The position numbers and the translations under genes were made by a program. Source: Clostridia bacterium (GTDB taxonomy: Bacteria > Bacillota > Clostridia > Lachnospirales > Cellulosilyticaceae). From it: a DNA stretch of 64,000 nucleotides. Numbering within the stretch: the stretch's first letter is position 1; every line of letters begins with the position of its first letter. This document shows, piece after piece, positions 56,272 through 63,278 of the stretch. Under the pieces are notes generated by a model. The model had not been told where the DNA came from and searched no databases. It saw only the letters and a program-made list of their open reading frames with translations. Location: the NCBI GenBank assembly GCA_029239755.1, contig JARBUI010000002.1:248001-312000 (forward strand), read 5' to 3'.

Positions 56272-56313
56272 TTTTTGCACACAAAAAAACCGCCCTTTTA
56301 GGCGGCTTCTTTT
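56272..56313 (-). terminator. Leader terminator immediately before the Mom-like gene
   Basis: On the minus strand the GAAGCCGCC/GGCGGTT stem with a T run ends about 12 bases before the Mom ribosome site. It is nearly identical to the copy at 56538-56579. Confidence 0.8.
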
Positions 56314-56346
56314 CTGTATGATTAATGTGTCAACCGTGTTCATTTT

Positions 56347-56361
56347 CGTGCATTCTGCACG
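56347..56361. promoter_or_regulatory. Palindrome with TGCAC half-sites, copy 1
   Basis: CGTGCATTCTGCACG: 6-bp arms with a 3-base centre, in the control region between Z1 and Mom genes. Shares TGCAC with the palindrome at 56427. Confidence 0.5.
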
Positions 56362-56426
56362 ATTTTAGAACATGACCTTTTTCCAATGTGTTCCCGTTTT
56401 GTTTGGTTAACGAACATTTATTTATT

Positions 56427-56442
56427 TGCACAAGGTTGTGCA
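56427..56442. promoter_or_regulatory. Palindrome with TGCAC half-sites, copy 2, in promoter spacer
   Basis: TGCACAAGGTTGTGCA is a perfect 16-bp palindrome placed directly after a TTGACA -35 (56443-56448, minus strand). A regulator bound here would cover the promoter spacer. A clear -10 is not visible; ATAAAT is at the right distance. Confidence 0.5.
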
Positions 56443-56537
56443 TGTCAAAATCCCGTTTTCTCGTATAGTTGTCGAATTTACAAATCCAACCTCATAAAAA
56501 TAAATAAACCTTCGTTAAATGCTTCAAGTATATTCAA

Positions 56538-56579
56538 ATTTTGCGCACAAAAAAACCGCCTTTAAAGACGGCTTCTTTA
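56538..56579 (-). terminator. Terminator after the Z1 gene, duplicate of the Mom leader terminator
   Basis: The GAAGCCGTC/GGCGGTT stem with T run on the minus strand closes the Z1 gene about 70 bases after its stop. Flanks are shared with the copy at 56272. Confidence 0.8.
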
Positions 56580-56649
56580 TTATATTTAATTTATTATAGA
56601 TATCTTTCTCATGTGATTATGTCTATCGTTATTATTTATATAGTTTTTT

Positions 56650-58743
56650 CTACTTCATATACTCTTCTGCATAAACTGTTGATTTAATGTTTTTTGGCAT
56701 AACTAATACTGGCCACCAGAAAGGTGCGCCGCTCCATCCATCCGCACTATTCCCATTTTGTTTTATTAGAATAAGTGAAGGATCATCAATAGCAGCCCTC
56801 TTGGCGGGCACTCCATCTTGAGTTCCATTATCGGGAGCATTCATAATCCTATGTGCTCCTGGTGTTTCCTTTTTAGTATTTCTGCCTTCCCTAACTACTA
56901 AGGTAATCTTATCGCGGGTGAAGTAATCTAGAAAGGAAAGCATTGTATCCATATTTACTACATATTCGTTATCGAGTTCTATAGTTTCGTAAATAAGTTT
57001 AATAATTGTACAAGCTACATCCTTTGTAACCTCACATTCATATTGTTGCACATGATTAATATTATAGGGTGCCAAAATATCATCTATCTTCTTAATAAAT
57101 GGCGTTAATTTTGTTTTACATATTGGTGTAAATCCTACCGGAAGAATTCTGGTGTGTTCTTTTAAAATATGTGTCTTGCTGACTAATATTTTATTAGGTG
57201 AACAAGGAATAATTTTACCACCTTTATCCTTTCTAATAAAAATAACACCATTATTATTTCTATTAAGTTCGAAATCTCTACGTAATTCGGAATCAAATTT
57301 ATTAATTTTTACCATCTGATTATATAATTCAGTAGTAGTATAAAGTCTCGTTACAGCTAAATCCTCTTTTTTTCTATACCCAAACATTCTTGAATGTTGT
57401 AGAACGGTATCTTGCTGCATTTTTTGTGGACGTCTACCATAGCAGAACCCTATAAGATTTGAAATTGTAATTCCTCTATCAAGAATTTGTCCCCCAACAA
57501 ATATATTTAAAGGAGTTCTTAATTCTAACTGGCCTTTCTCATCTAACATATCCTTAACATCATTCTCAGAATTAACAACGGAAATGTTAATTCTTTCTTT
57601 GATAGCAATATATATCTCTGGTAAAAGTTCTTCTTTGGAGATCATGTTAAAACCATATTCCTTTATGCTTTTTTCAAGTCCTTCCATCGACTCAAATATT
57701 AATTCATTTAATTTATTTATATCTTGCTCTATAAGTGCTGCCAATTGTTCTACTAGTGTAAATATAATGTCTGCTTGTCTCATATGAGAACTTTTTGCTA
57801 TCTCTGTATGAATTATAAAACTAAATCTATTATTTTCATCAAATTCGTCCCCACCATTTTGGAGTAAACGAATTGTTCCAGCAACAATAAAATTTATAAT
57901 TGCCTTTCGTAAACCTTTAACTTTTGAATGAGTTAAAACCTCTTCTACCTTAAAAACTCTTCTATCACTTACTTTAAGAATATCCAATTCTTTTTGCTCT
58001 ATCTCCATAAACAAGTGCTTTGCCAAAGGATTTACATCATGATTAAAATAGTAATCTCCCCCAATATATCCTTCTCCATACGGAACTAATACGGTATGCG
58101 CTGGCTTAATAGGATAAATTTCTGCTCCAATTTCAAAATTTTCTGGTTGCAAATAAAGTGAGTATGGCGTAGCGGTTACTTGAATAAATCTACATTCTTC
58201 AAGACTTCCTCTAATATCGTTTATTTCACTTGCTATCTTACGGATATCAAAAAAATCTGCATTTTTAGAAAATCCCACACTTGCAAAATCAGCTTCATCG
58301 TCAATTATCATGCACTTTTTATTTGACTTTAGCGGGTAACTTTCTATAAAGAGTTTAAATCTTGCTAAATTATTTTTTTCTTTTTTCACAATAATAATCA
58401 TTTTTTGTTTTAACTCAAAAGGCGTTAAATTAGTATGTATAGACATAATATCATATATTTTGACTTTTTCACCTTTGAATTCGTAACGCATTCTTGCTAA
58501 GGTTTGCTCCGACAAAGCATTCGTTCCTTTTGTAAGTACTACTGCTAAATCATATCCATTATCAAATCCTAATGCAATTGTACCTATAAAAGTTTTAGTT
58601 TTACCACTTTGAATTTTACCAAGCATCATTAAAGGTTCATTCTTCAAATCTTCTAAAAGCGTTATGCTCTTTTCAATACACTCCTTTTGCTCTTCGGTAT
58701 ATTCAGAACACTTTTTTAAATAAAAATCACCGTTCAACTCCAT
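56650..58743 (-). CDS. Z1-domain ATPase/helicase-like protein, stand-alone
   Basis: A 697-residue P-loop protein of the Z1 superfamily-II-like type. Walker A GKIQSGKT is at residues 42-49, Walker B IIDDEAD at 146-152, a VTATPYS motif at 189-195, and the Z1 signature GGQILDRGITISNL at 417-430 with QHSRMFGYR at 449-457. Z1 proteins occur in restriction-like defence operons with methylases, MORC/Hsp90-type ATPases and PD-(D/E)XK nucleases; none of those is next to this gene. It is much more AT-rich than the phage core, has its own promoter and terminator and splits HNH from terminase. Candidate phage-exclusion gene. Confidence 0.78.
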   Translation of the reverse strand: MELNGDFYLKKCSEYTEEQKECIEKSITLLEDLKNEPLMMLGKIQSGKTKTFIGTIALGFDNGYDLAVVLTKGTNALSEQTLARMRYEFKGEKVKIYDIMSIHTNLTPFELKQKMIIIVKKEKNNLARFKLFIESYPLKSNKKCMIIDDEADFASVGFSKNADFFDIRKIASEINDIRGSLEECRFIQVTATPYSLYLQPENFEIGAEIYPIKPAHTVLVPYGEGYIGGDYYFNHDVNPLAKHLFMEIEQKELDILKVSDRRVFKVEEVLTHSKVKGLRKAIINFIVAGTIRLLQNGGDEFDENNRFSFIIHTEIAKSSHMRQADIIFTLVEQLAALIEQDINKLNELIFESMEGLEKSIKEYGFNMISKEELLPEIYIAIKERINISVVNSENDVKDMLDEKGQLELRTPLNIFVGGQILDRGITISNLIGFCYGRRPQKMQQDTVLQHSRMFGYRKKEDLAVTRLYTTTELYNQMVKINKFDSELRRDFELNRNNNGVIFIRKDKGGKIIPCSPNKILVSKTHILKEHTRILPVGFTPICKTKLTPFIKKIDDILAPYNINHVQQYECEVTKDVACTIIKLIYETIELDNEYVVNMDTMLSFLDYFTRDKITLVVREGRNTKKETPGAHRIMNAPDNGTQDGVPAKRAAIDDPSLILIKQNGNSADGWSGAPFWWPVLVMPKNIKSTVYAEEYMK

Positions 58744-58784
58744 AGATAAATCTCCTTTGATATACTAAAAAATAACCTAATTAC

Positions 58785-58813
58785 ATAATACACCTAACAA
58801 CATACTATGACAA
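58785..58813 (-). promoter_or_regulatory. Promoter of the Z1 gene
   Basis: On the minus strand TTGTCA (58808-58813) and TATTAT (58785-58790) are 17 bases apart; start expected about 30 bases before the AAAGGAG ribosome site. It means Z1 is independent of the late operon. Confidence 0.7.
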
Positions 58814-58843
58814 TAAAATTGGTTAAATTTTACGAATATACAT

Positions 58844-58881
58844 ATTAATAGTTTTATATTTTAAATATAAAGACTATTAAT
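58844..58881. repeat. AT-rich 38-bp inverted repeat upstream of the Z1 promoter
   Basis: ATTAATAGT (58844-58852) and ACTATTAAT (58873-58881) flank a largely self-complementary A/T core. It may be a regulator site or a cruciform at the junction of inserted DNA. The remainder of the 355-base gap between Z1 and HNH contains a C-rich stretch and hairpins near 58980-59060 (see findings) and no gene. Confidence 0.5.
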
Positions 58882-59063
58882 TGCATCTTATATCAAAGTT
58901 CAACTTTTTACTTTTAAGTTCTAAAAAACTTGTTCTTGATGGGGCATACGGTCAAGCGTGTAACGCCTAAAACAATTTGATACCCCCCACCCCCACAGAT
59001 AATTCCAAGTTATCTGTGTAGCCTACATTCACCCGGTGATAGTCAACAACCAGGTGACGTCGA

Positions 59064-59137
59064 ACGTGTCCAAGATGTATAATAATTAATTAATCACCCT
59101 ACGTGTCCAAGATGTATAATAATTCATTAATCACCCT
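59064..59137. repeat. 37-bp tandem duplication at the end of the HNH gene
   Basis: Units 59064-59100 and 59101-59137 are identical but for one base. The right unit holds the last codons of the HNH gene; the left unit is a non-coding copy behind its stop. Confidence 0.85.
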
Positions 59138-59497
59138 GTTTTTGTCCTGTTTATACAGTTTATGTATGTATGAATGAGTACCCGCCGACATTGGTATTAA
59201 GTTTTCTAAACTCAATGAAAGGTCGGGTCTTTCTTTTAGTTCCCAAATATGATGAACTGTGTCCGCATATTCAAGTACACCCTCGACCATCAATTTATAT
59301 ATGTCTAACCCGTGGTACTTCCGCAGCACTTCGCCGCGTACCGTTAACCAGGGGATTGATTTATAAAACGCTGTGCTGTCCTTATCTCTCCTGGTTCTGT
59401 CATAGTCCTTGTTGTTCCTTGCCATACATTCAACGCATAGCCTTTGTTTAATATCTATTACCCGTCTACACCTTGGACACATTTTCTTTATTGGCAT
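59099..59497 (-). CDS. Phage HNH endonuclease
   Basis: A 132-residue nuclease: two CxxC pairs (Cys7/Cys10, Cys21/Cys24) hold structural zinc, and the HNH site is HHI (82-84) with LENLIPM and the His in GTHSYIH. Such HNH proteins lie directly upstream of small terminase in HK97-type phages and help to make the packaging cut. Here it is separated from terminase by 3.6 kb of cargo. I use ATG 59497 with its GAGGTGG site rather than the upstream frame start 59539. Confidence 0.9.
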   Translation of the reverse strand: MPIKKMCPRCRRVIDIKQRLCVECMARNNKDYDRTRRDKDSTAFYKSIPWLTVRGEVLRKYHGLDIYKLMVEGVLEYADTVHHIWELKERPDLSLSLENLIPMSAGTHSYIHKLYKQDKNRVINELLYILDT

Positions 59498-59518
59498 ATC
59501 GCACCACCTCACAAAGTA

Positions 59519-59553
59519 AAATAAAAAGAACCCAGTCAACGGGACTAGGTTCT
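59519..59553 (-). terminator. Leader terminator before the HNH gene
   Basis: On the minus strand AGAACC...AGTC pairs with GACT...GGTTCT around a 5-base loop and ends in TTTTTAT. It lies 30 bases before the HNH start, so late transcripts coming from the regulator gene must read through it. Confidence 0.7.
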
Positions 59554-59693
59554 ATGTGTAAAGGAGAAACACAAGTAAAAGAAAGGAGTATACACAATGA
59601 AAAGAAAAAGGAAGTAAATAAAATGACAATGGTTTGTGATACATGGCTAACTATCACTATATTATTCTACCATGTTCAAACCCCTCATGTTGT

Positions 59694-59715
59694 TACTTTA
59701 TCGCTACTTTATCGC
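59694..59715. promoter_or_regulatory. Perfect 11-bp tandem repeat at the end of the late regulator gene
   Basis: TACTTTATCGC occurs twice without a gap (59694-59704, 59705-59715), one helical turn apart; its right copy overlaps the stop codon of the ArpU/RinA-like gene. It is a likely binding site for a late activator. Confidence 0.65.
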
Positions 59716-60125
59716 CCCAAAACATGAGTTAATTTATCTATTGTCTTGGTGTTTAGTTTCCTTACTCCGGAATATGAATAACCAAGAATTTCAGATACTT
59801 GGTAAAGGTCGAACCGCTTAAAGTATCGGCATTTAACTAGGCGTTGCTCTAAATCTGAAAGGGTTTCTAGTGCTGCGTCTACTATGTTAATTCTATATTG
59901 TACTTCTTCTATCATGGCTTTAAGGCGGTTTATTTGTACCTCTCTTATCATGACTTCATTCTCTACGGCTCTATTAATGGCGTTTGTTCCGCCCCCGCCT
60001 ACGCTATCGTATGCCATGCCCTTGACGCCCTGGTATTCTCTTAGTAATCTTTCCAGTTCCAAAGTGTGCTGCTTTAGCTTGGATTGATAGGTTGTATAAT
60101 AATATAATTCATCTTGTACGTTCAT
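59709..60125 (-). CDS. ArpU/RinA-like late transcription regulator
   Basis: A 138-residue protein with an N-terminal coiled coil (QSKLKQHTLELERLL) and a C-terminal sigma-70 region-4-like HTH, seen in TLSDLEQRLVKCRYFKRF and VSEILGYSYSGVRKL. This is the shape of DUF1492/ArpU/RinA-type phage activators that turn on packaging and structural genes. Its position between replication and packaging genes fits. The 11-bp repeat at its 3' end may be its own target. Confidence 0.82.
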   Translation of the reverse strand: MNVQDELYYYTTYQSKLKQHTLELERLLREYQGVKGMAYDSVGGGGTNAINRAVENEVMIREVQINRLKAMIEEVQYRINIVDAALETLSDLEQRLVKCRYFKRFDLYQVSEILGYSYSGVRKLNTKTIDKLTHVLGR

Positions 60126-60412
60126 TTTATCCCCCTAAAAAAGTTACAAAGTTACAAACCCCATCTGTAACCGTGTACTTACTGGCTGTCAAGGGTTACA
60201 CGCCCCGACCCCCTATATTCTCTTATTAAATAACCTTTTTATAATAAAGTAAGACACACACTCAAACATATAATTTATATTAAATGCAAAAAACCCTGTA
60301 ACGTGTAACCCGTGACCATCTAGCCTTAGAGCTTCAAAGGTTACACAAAGTTACAAGGCGGTTACACTTCATTTTAAAACCCGTCTTATACTTAGAACCT
60401 CAACGGTTACAC
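60126..60412. other. Iteron-like array around an AT-rich core, candidate replication origin
   Basis: About 285 bases between late regulator and primase hold ten GTTACA half-sites (direct at 60143, 60151, 60195, 60340, 60350, 60361, 60406; inverted at 60166, 60297, 60304), five of them in the full form GGTTACAC (60194, 60303 inverted, 60339, 60360, 60405). A very AT-rich segment (about 60212-60292) lies between the two clusters. The last copy runs into the 3' end of the primase gene. Confidence 0.75.
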
Positions 60413-62257
60413 AACATTTGAATACACTCTAACCGGTGTCCCGTTCGACTTAATGACCTTGCTTTCGAACCCTCGTTTATTAACTTCACGGGCAAACATA
60501 TATTTACTTAAAGCCTTGTATCCGCTATTGTTGCACCAATAAACATAGTTATCATACGCCTTGCTAACGGGTTCATCTTCGATTTTGATTTCTTCAAGAA
60601 ATTGTATAATAGGGTTGTTCATCTTCTCATATTCGCTCGTCACTTTGTCCACTCCGTCAACCTTTGTGAACTCGTTGCGGGTCATAATACGTTTTAACCC
60701 GTCAATACCTAGTAATAAAAGATATTCAAGAGCTTCTTGCGTCCTTAAATCGTCGATTATGAACGGGTTATATTTGTCTTTGTTCTTGTCGAATTTAGCG
60801 TTAAACGGTATGATTATCAACCTACGCTTCAAACCGTTTGACGTGTCGTTAATCCTCGGAATGTCATTAGCTGCAAAGATGAATTTACTATAGTTTTCAA
60901 AGTCGAACGGGTCGGCACCCTTGCGCTCTACTGTAAGAGCTTCGCCCGTGACTAATTTTTTAAAAACGCTGTTATCTTCTATGTAGCCGTTCCCTATATC
61001 GTCCCCCAGGTTTAAAAGTTTGCCGTATAGTTCGGCGGTCTTGAACTTCTCCCCAAGCTCTCCAAGTCCCAAAGATGAAATATTATGACGCCCAATCAAT
61101 CGTTTAAGGCACTTTAAAAGGGTACTCTTACCGTTTGCACCGTCGCCGGTTAATATGAAGCACTTACCTAGTTCATTTCTAGGAAGTAAAATATAACCTA
61201 TCATTTCTTCGATTAATGCCCTCAAATCCTTATCGCTGCAGCTTATGTTGTCAAGTACGGCGTCTATAGCGGTTGACTTCGCGTCCGGATTGTAATTAGT
61301 ATCAACCTTGTTCGTGATTATAATGTCGGTGTTGAACGGCTCTAGCTGCATTGTATCAATGTTTAAAAGTCCGTTCTTAACAACGACATAGTTTGTTTGA
61401 CTTAGGGTCATAGGCTCACAAATAAGCTCTAACATTGCCATAATCTCGGAACGCTTCGCCTTGCCACAATTCGGAATGTGTTTAATGATATGCCGCTCAA
61501 TCTCCCGTTTTTCCGGAACATACACGCCATCATGATAAACATGTAGTTGATTGTTTAGTAATATCATGTTTTCAGTGCCTTTGATGTACTTGCAAAAATC
61601 ATCTAGTAATAGCTGACCCTTTTCATTAACAAAGGTCGGGGCGGTGAAACTTTCGTCCCTTAAAATTATATCTAGTTCGGTTTCTTCAAGAGGTCGTTTT
61701 AGTACATATTTGTTGATGATAAGCACACTTTGTTTAATTTCCTCTTTTTTAAATCCGTGGCTCTGCAGCTTCAAGATATAATTAAAAATTTCCTGGTTTC
61801 TCCCGTCCCCCTCTGCCATTGTTAAGAACTGGGGCGGATTATTGACAATTTGCAACCATCTAGGTAACGGGGCACACTCTGCAGCTATGAACCGACGTTC
61901 TATCCCGTCAATTTTAAGAGGTACAACCGCGTTATTTTTACCAAGTTTAATGTCTGCCATTAGTCCGATTGCCAAGGGTTTAGTGATTGAGTTCTTGCTT
62001 ACGATAGTATTTTTAAAGTAGAAGTGAATACCCCTAGTTGTATATAACTTGCTGCAACTAATACCCAGGTCGTCAACTATCTTTTCCAAGGTCTTTGCTT
62101 GCTGCATGTCGTCAATATCAACCATGATATAAGCGTCATCTAATACGCCGCCGTACTCATGTAGGTGCTGCACTTCTTCCAGTGAATAGAACCCGTTGCG
62201 TCCCCTTACTCTCTCGGTTGGTCTTTTATTATTAGTTGGTATGTATCCCTTAAACAC
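60407..62257 (-). CDS. Primase-polymerase/SF3 helicase replication protein (P4/D5 type)
   Basis: A 616-residue replication protein. Residues 1-135 look like an archaeo-eukaryotic primase (AEP) domain with VDID (Asp47, Asp49) and the His in RGIHFYFK (His78). The second half is a D5/SF3 helicase with Walker A GDGANGKST (371-378), the B-site in LLNLGDDIGNG and the sensor FIFAANDIP with an arginine in GLKRRLIII. It should open and prime the phage origin, presumably the GTTACA array next to its 3' end. Confidence 0.9.
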   Translation of the reverse strand: MFKGYIPTNNKRPTERVRGRNGFYSLEEVQHLHEYGGVLDDAYIMVDIDDMQQAKTLEKIVDDLGISCSKLYTTRGIHFYFKNTIVSKNSITKPLAIGLMADIKLGKNNAVVPLKIDGIERRFIAAECAPLPRWLQIVNNPPQFLTMAEGDGRNQEIFNYILKLQSHGFKKEEIKQSVLIINKYVLKRPLEETELDIILRDESFTAPTFVNEKGQLLLDDFCKYIKGTENMILLNNQLHVYHDGVYVPEKREIERHIIKHIPNCGKAKRSEIMAMLELICEPMTLSQTNYVVVKNGLLNIDTMQLEPFNTDIIITNKVDTNYNPDAKSTAIDAVLDNISCSDKDLRALIEEMIGYILLPRNELGKCFILTGDGANGKSTLLKCLKRLIGRHNISSLGLGELGEKFKTAELYGKLLNLGDDIGNGYIEDNSVFKKLVTGEALTVERKGADPFDFENYSKFIFAANDIPRINDTSNGLKRRLIIIPFNAKFDKNKDKYNPFIIDDLRTQEALEYLLLLGIDGLKRIMTRNEFTKVDGVDKVTSEYEKMNNPIIQFLEEIKIEDEPVSKAYDNYVYWCNNSGYKALSKYMFAREVNKRGFESKVIKSNGTPVRVYSNVV

Positions 62258-62270
62258 GGTTTAACCCCTC

Positions 62271-62465
62271 TCATTGCTCGTTTAGTTTGATTAATCTATC
62301 AAGGTATATTGCAGCCTTTTTTAAGTCCTCTATACCGTTTTTATACTTGTACCTAGTCACATATTTAATGACATTCCCCTCAATGAACCCCATTTCGTGA
62401 CTTGTAATGTAGTCAAGGCACTCAATACCCTTGGTATAATATGTTGGGTGATTAATTTCCGCCAT
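62271..62465 (-). CDS. DUF3310 protein
   Basis: A 64-residue protein with the complete DUF3310 pattern: INHPTYYTKGIECLDYI and IKYVTRYKYKNGIEDLKKAA, then YLDRLI. I start at ATG 62465, which fits the family, not the upstream frame start at 62504. DUF3310 proteins are small nucleotide-metabolism-linked phage proteins of unknown action. It overlaps the preceding gene by 14 bases. Confidence 0.88.
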   Translation of the reverse strand: MAEINHPTYYTKGIECLDYITSHEMGFIEGNVIKYVTRYKYKNGIEDLKKAAIYLDRLIKLNEQ

Positions 62466-62694
62466 TTTGACCACCGATATTAATACTTTTCTTGATTTCG
62501 TCATGTTTGCTCTGTAACTTTGTTAATTCAGTAGCTTCTTCGCTAATTTTTTTAATTAAGTCTTTTTTACTGTCTATAGTCTCTTGAATTTCCTGGTTTA
62601 TGCTGTCTAACAGTTCCACCAGGTATTTTAATAAATTGATGATGGTATCGGACTTTTTAAAGATGTCCTTTGTCCATAACTTGAATTTAAACAT
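62452..62694 (-). CDS. Small coiled-coil phage protein
   Basis: An 80-residue protein, almost wholly helical and charged (heptads from about residue 15 to 70). I do not recognise its family. It overlaps DUF3310 and follows the ThyX-like gene in the early operon, so it is presumably a replication or regulation accessory. Confidence 0.6.
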   Translation of the reverse strand: MFKFKLWTKDIFKKSDTIINLLKYLVELLDSINQEIQETIDSKKDLIKKISEEATELTKLQSKHDEIKKSINIGGQNGGN

Positions 62695-62714
62695 TATTCT
62701 TTCCCCCTATATAA

Positions 62715-63278
62715 TCAATGTCCATTTATGCCGCTGCGGTACGCTTTGAGCTGTTCTTTATATAGCTGCGATTGTTCATACCCGCATGTCTTAAATTCGG
62801 GGCAAAATCCCCTATAGATACATTCCGCAACACATACCGACGCAATAACCGGCTCATACTCGGCAACCTTATCTAGTACCTTGCGCCATGCTTCGCGTGT
62901 TTCCGGTGCTGCCTGGGTGCAAAGACGTTTTCTTGATATATTGATTAATGCCTGGGCGTTCGCGTCAATCTCATGGATAACTGGGGCATCCTGACTCTTG
63001 TATTTCCTGTCAACTCCTGTTCTATCAGTACGCTGCGTACCTACAAAGTGAACGATACCCAACCAATGACGGACTAAATGATTGCTAACCCAGTACGGCA
63101 AGTCTGACCAAATACCCTTTATAGTTATTTTTCTAATCGGACTATGTTCACACATTAAAACGCGACGTTTCCACTCGTCAGACGGTTCACCCTGCCCGAT
63201 GTCCTTGTTTATCGTGGTTCTGCAAGCGTCTGCAACCTCTCGCCATGTTCCCCCAACTCCTTTTATTCTAAATTGCAT
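62715..63278 (-). CDS. ThyX-like protein with altered signature
   Basis: A 187-residue protein with the ThyX fold pattern: EHSPIRKITIKGIWSDLPYW (split) and LVRHWLGIVHFVGTQRTD (residues 69-86) align to the ThyX EH...F region and RHR signature. The consensus RHRxxSxNExSxRY is not kept (only Arg70 and His71 stand), and the C-terminal part has a cysteine set (149, 153, 159, 165) absent from standard ThyX. It is also shorter than ThyX. Either a thymidylate synthase variant or an enzyme acting on another pyrimidine, possibly linked to DNA modification. Confidence 0.65.
   Translation of the reverse strand: MQFRIKGVGGTWREVADACRTTINKDIGQGEPSDEWKRRVLMCEHSPIRKITIKGIWSDLPYWVSNHLVRHWLGIVHFVGTQRTDRTGVDRKYKSQDAPVIHEIDANAQALINISRKRLCTQAAPETREAWRKVLDKVAEYEPVIASVCVAECIYRGFCPEFKTCGYEQSQLYKEQLKAYRSGINGH

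Noticed and set aside
56650-58743. Z1 and Mom as one operon
   Set aside because: A terminator follows Z1, a second stands before Mom, and 390 bases with operator-like palindromes separate them.
59597-59617. Tiny plus-strand frame (MKRKRK) behind a GGAG site between HNH and late regulator
   Set aside because: Six residues, against the direction of all phage genes, no support beyond the ribosome-site likeness.
60126-60412. GTTACA repeats as CRISPR
   Set aside because: Half-sites of 6-8 bases at irregular spacing and in both orientations; fits iterons, not CRISPR.
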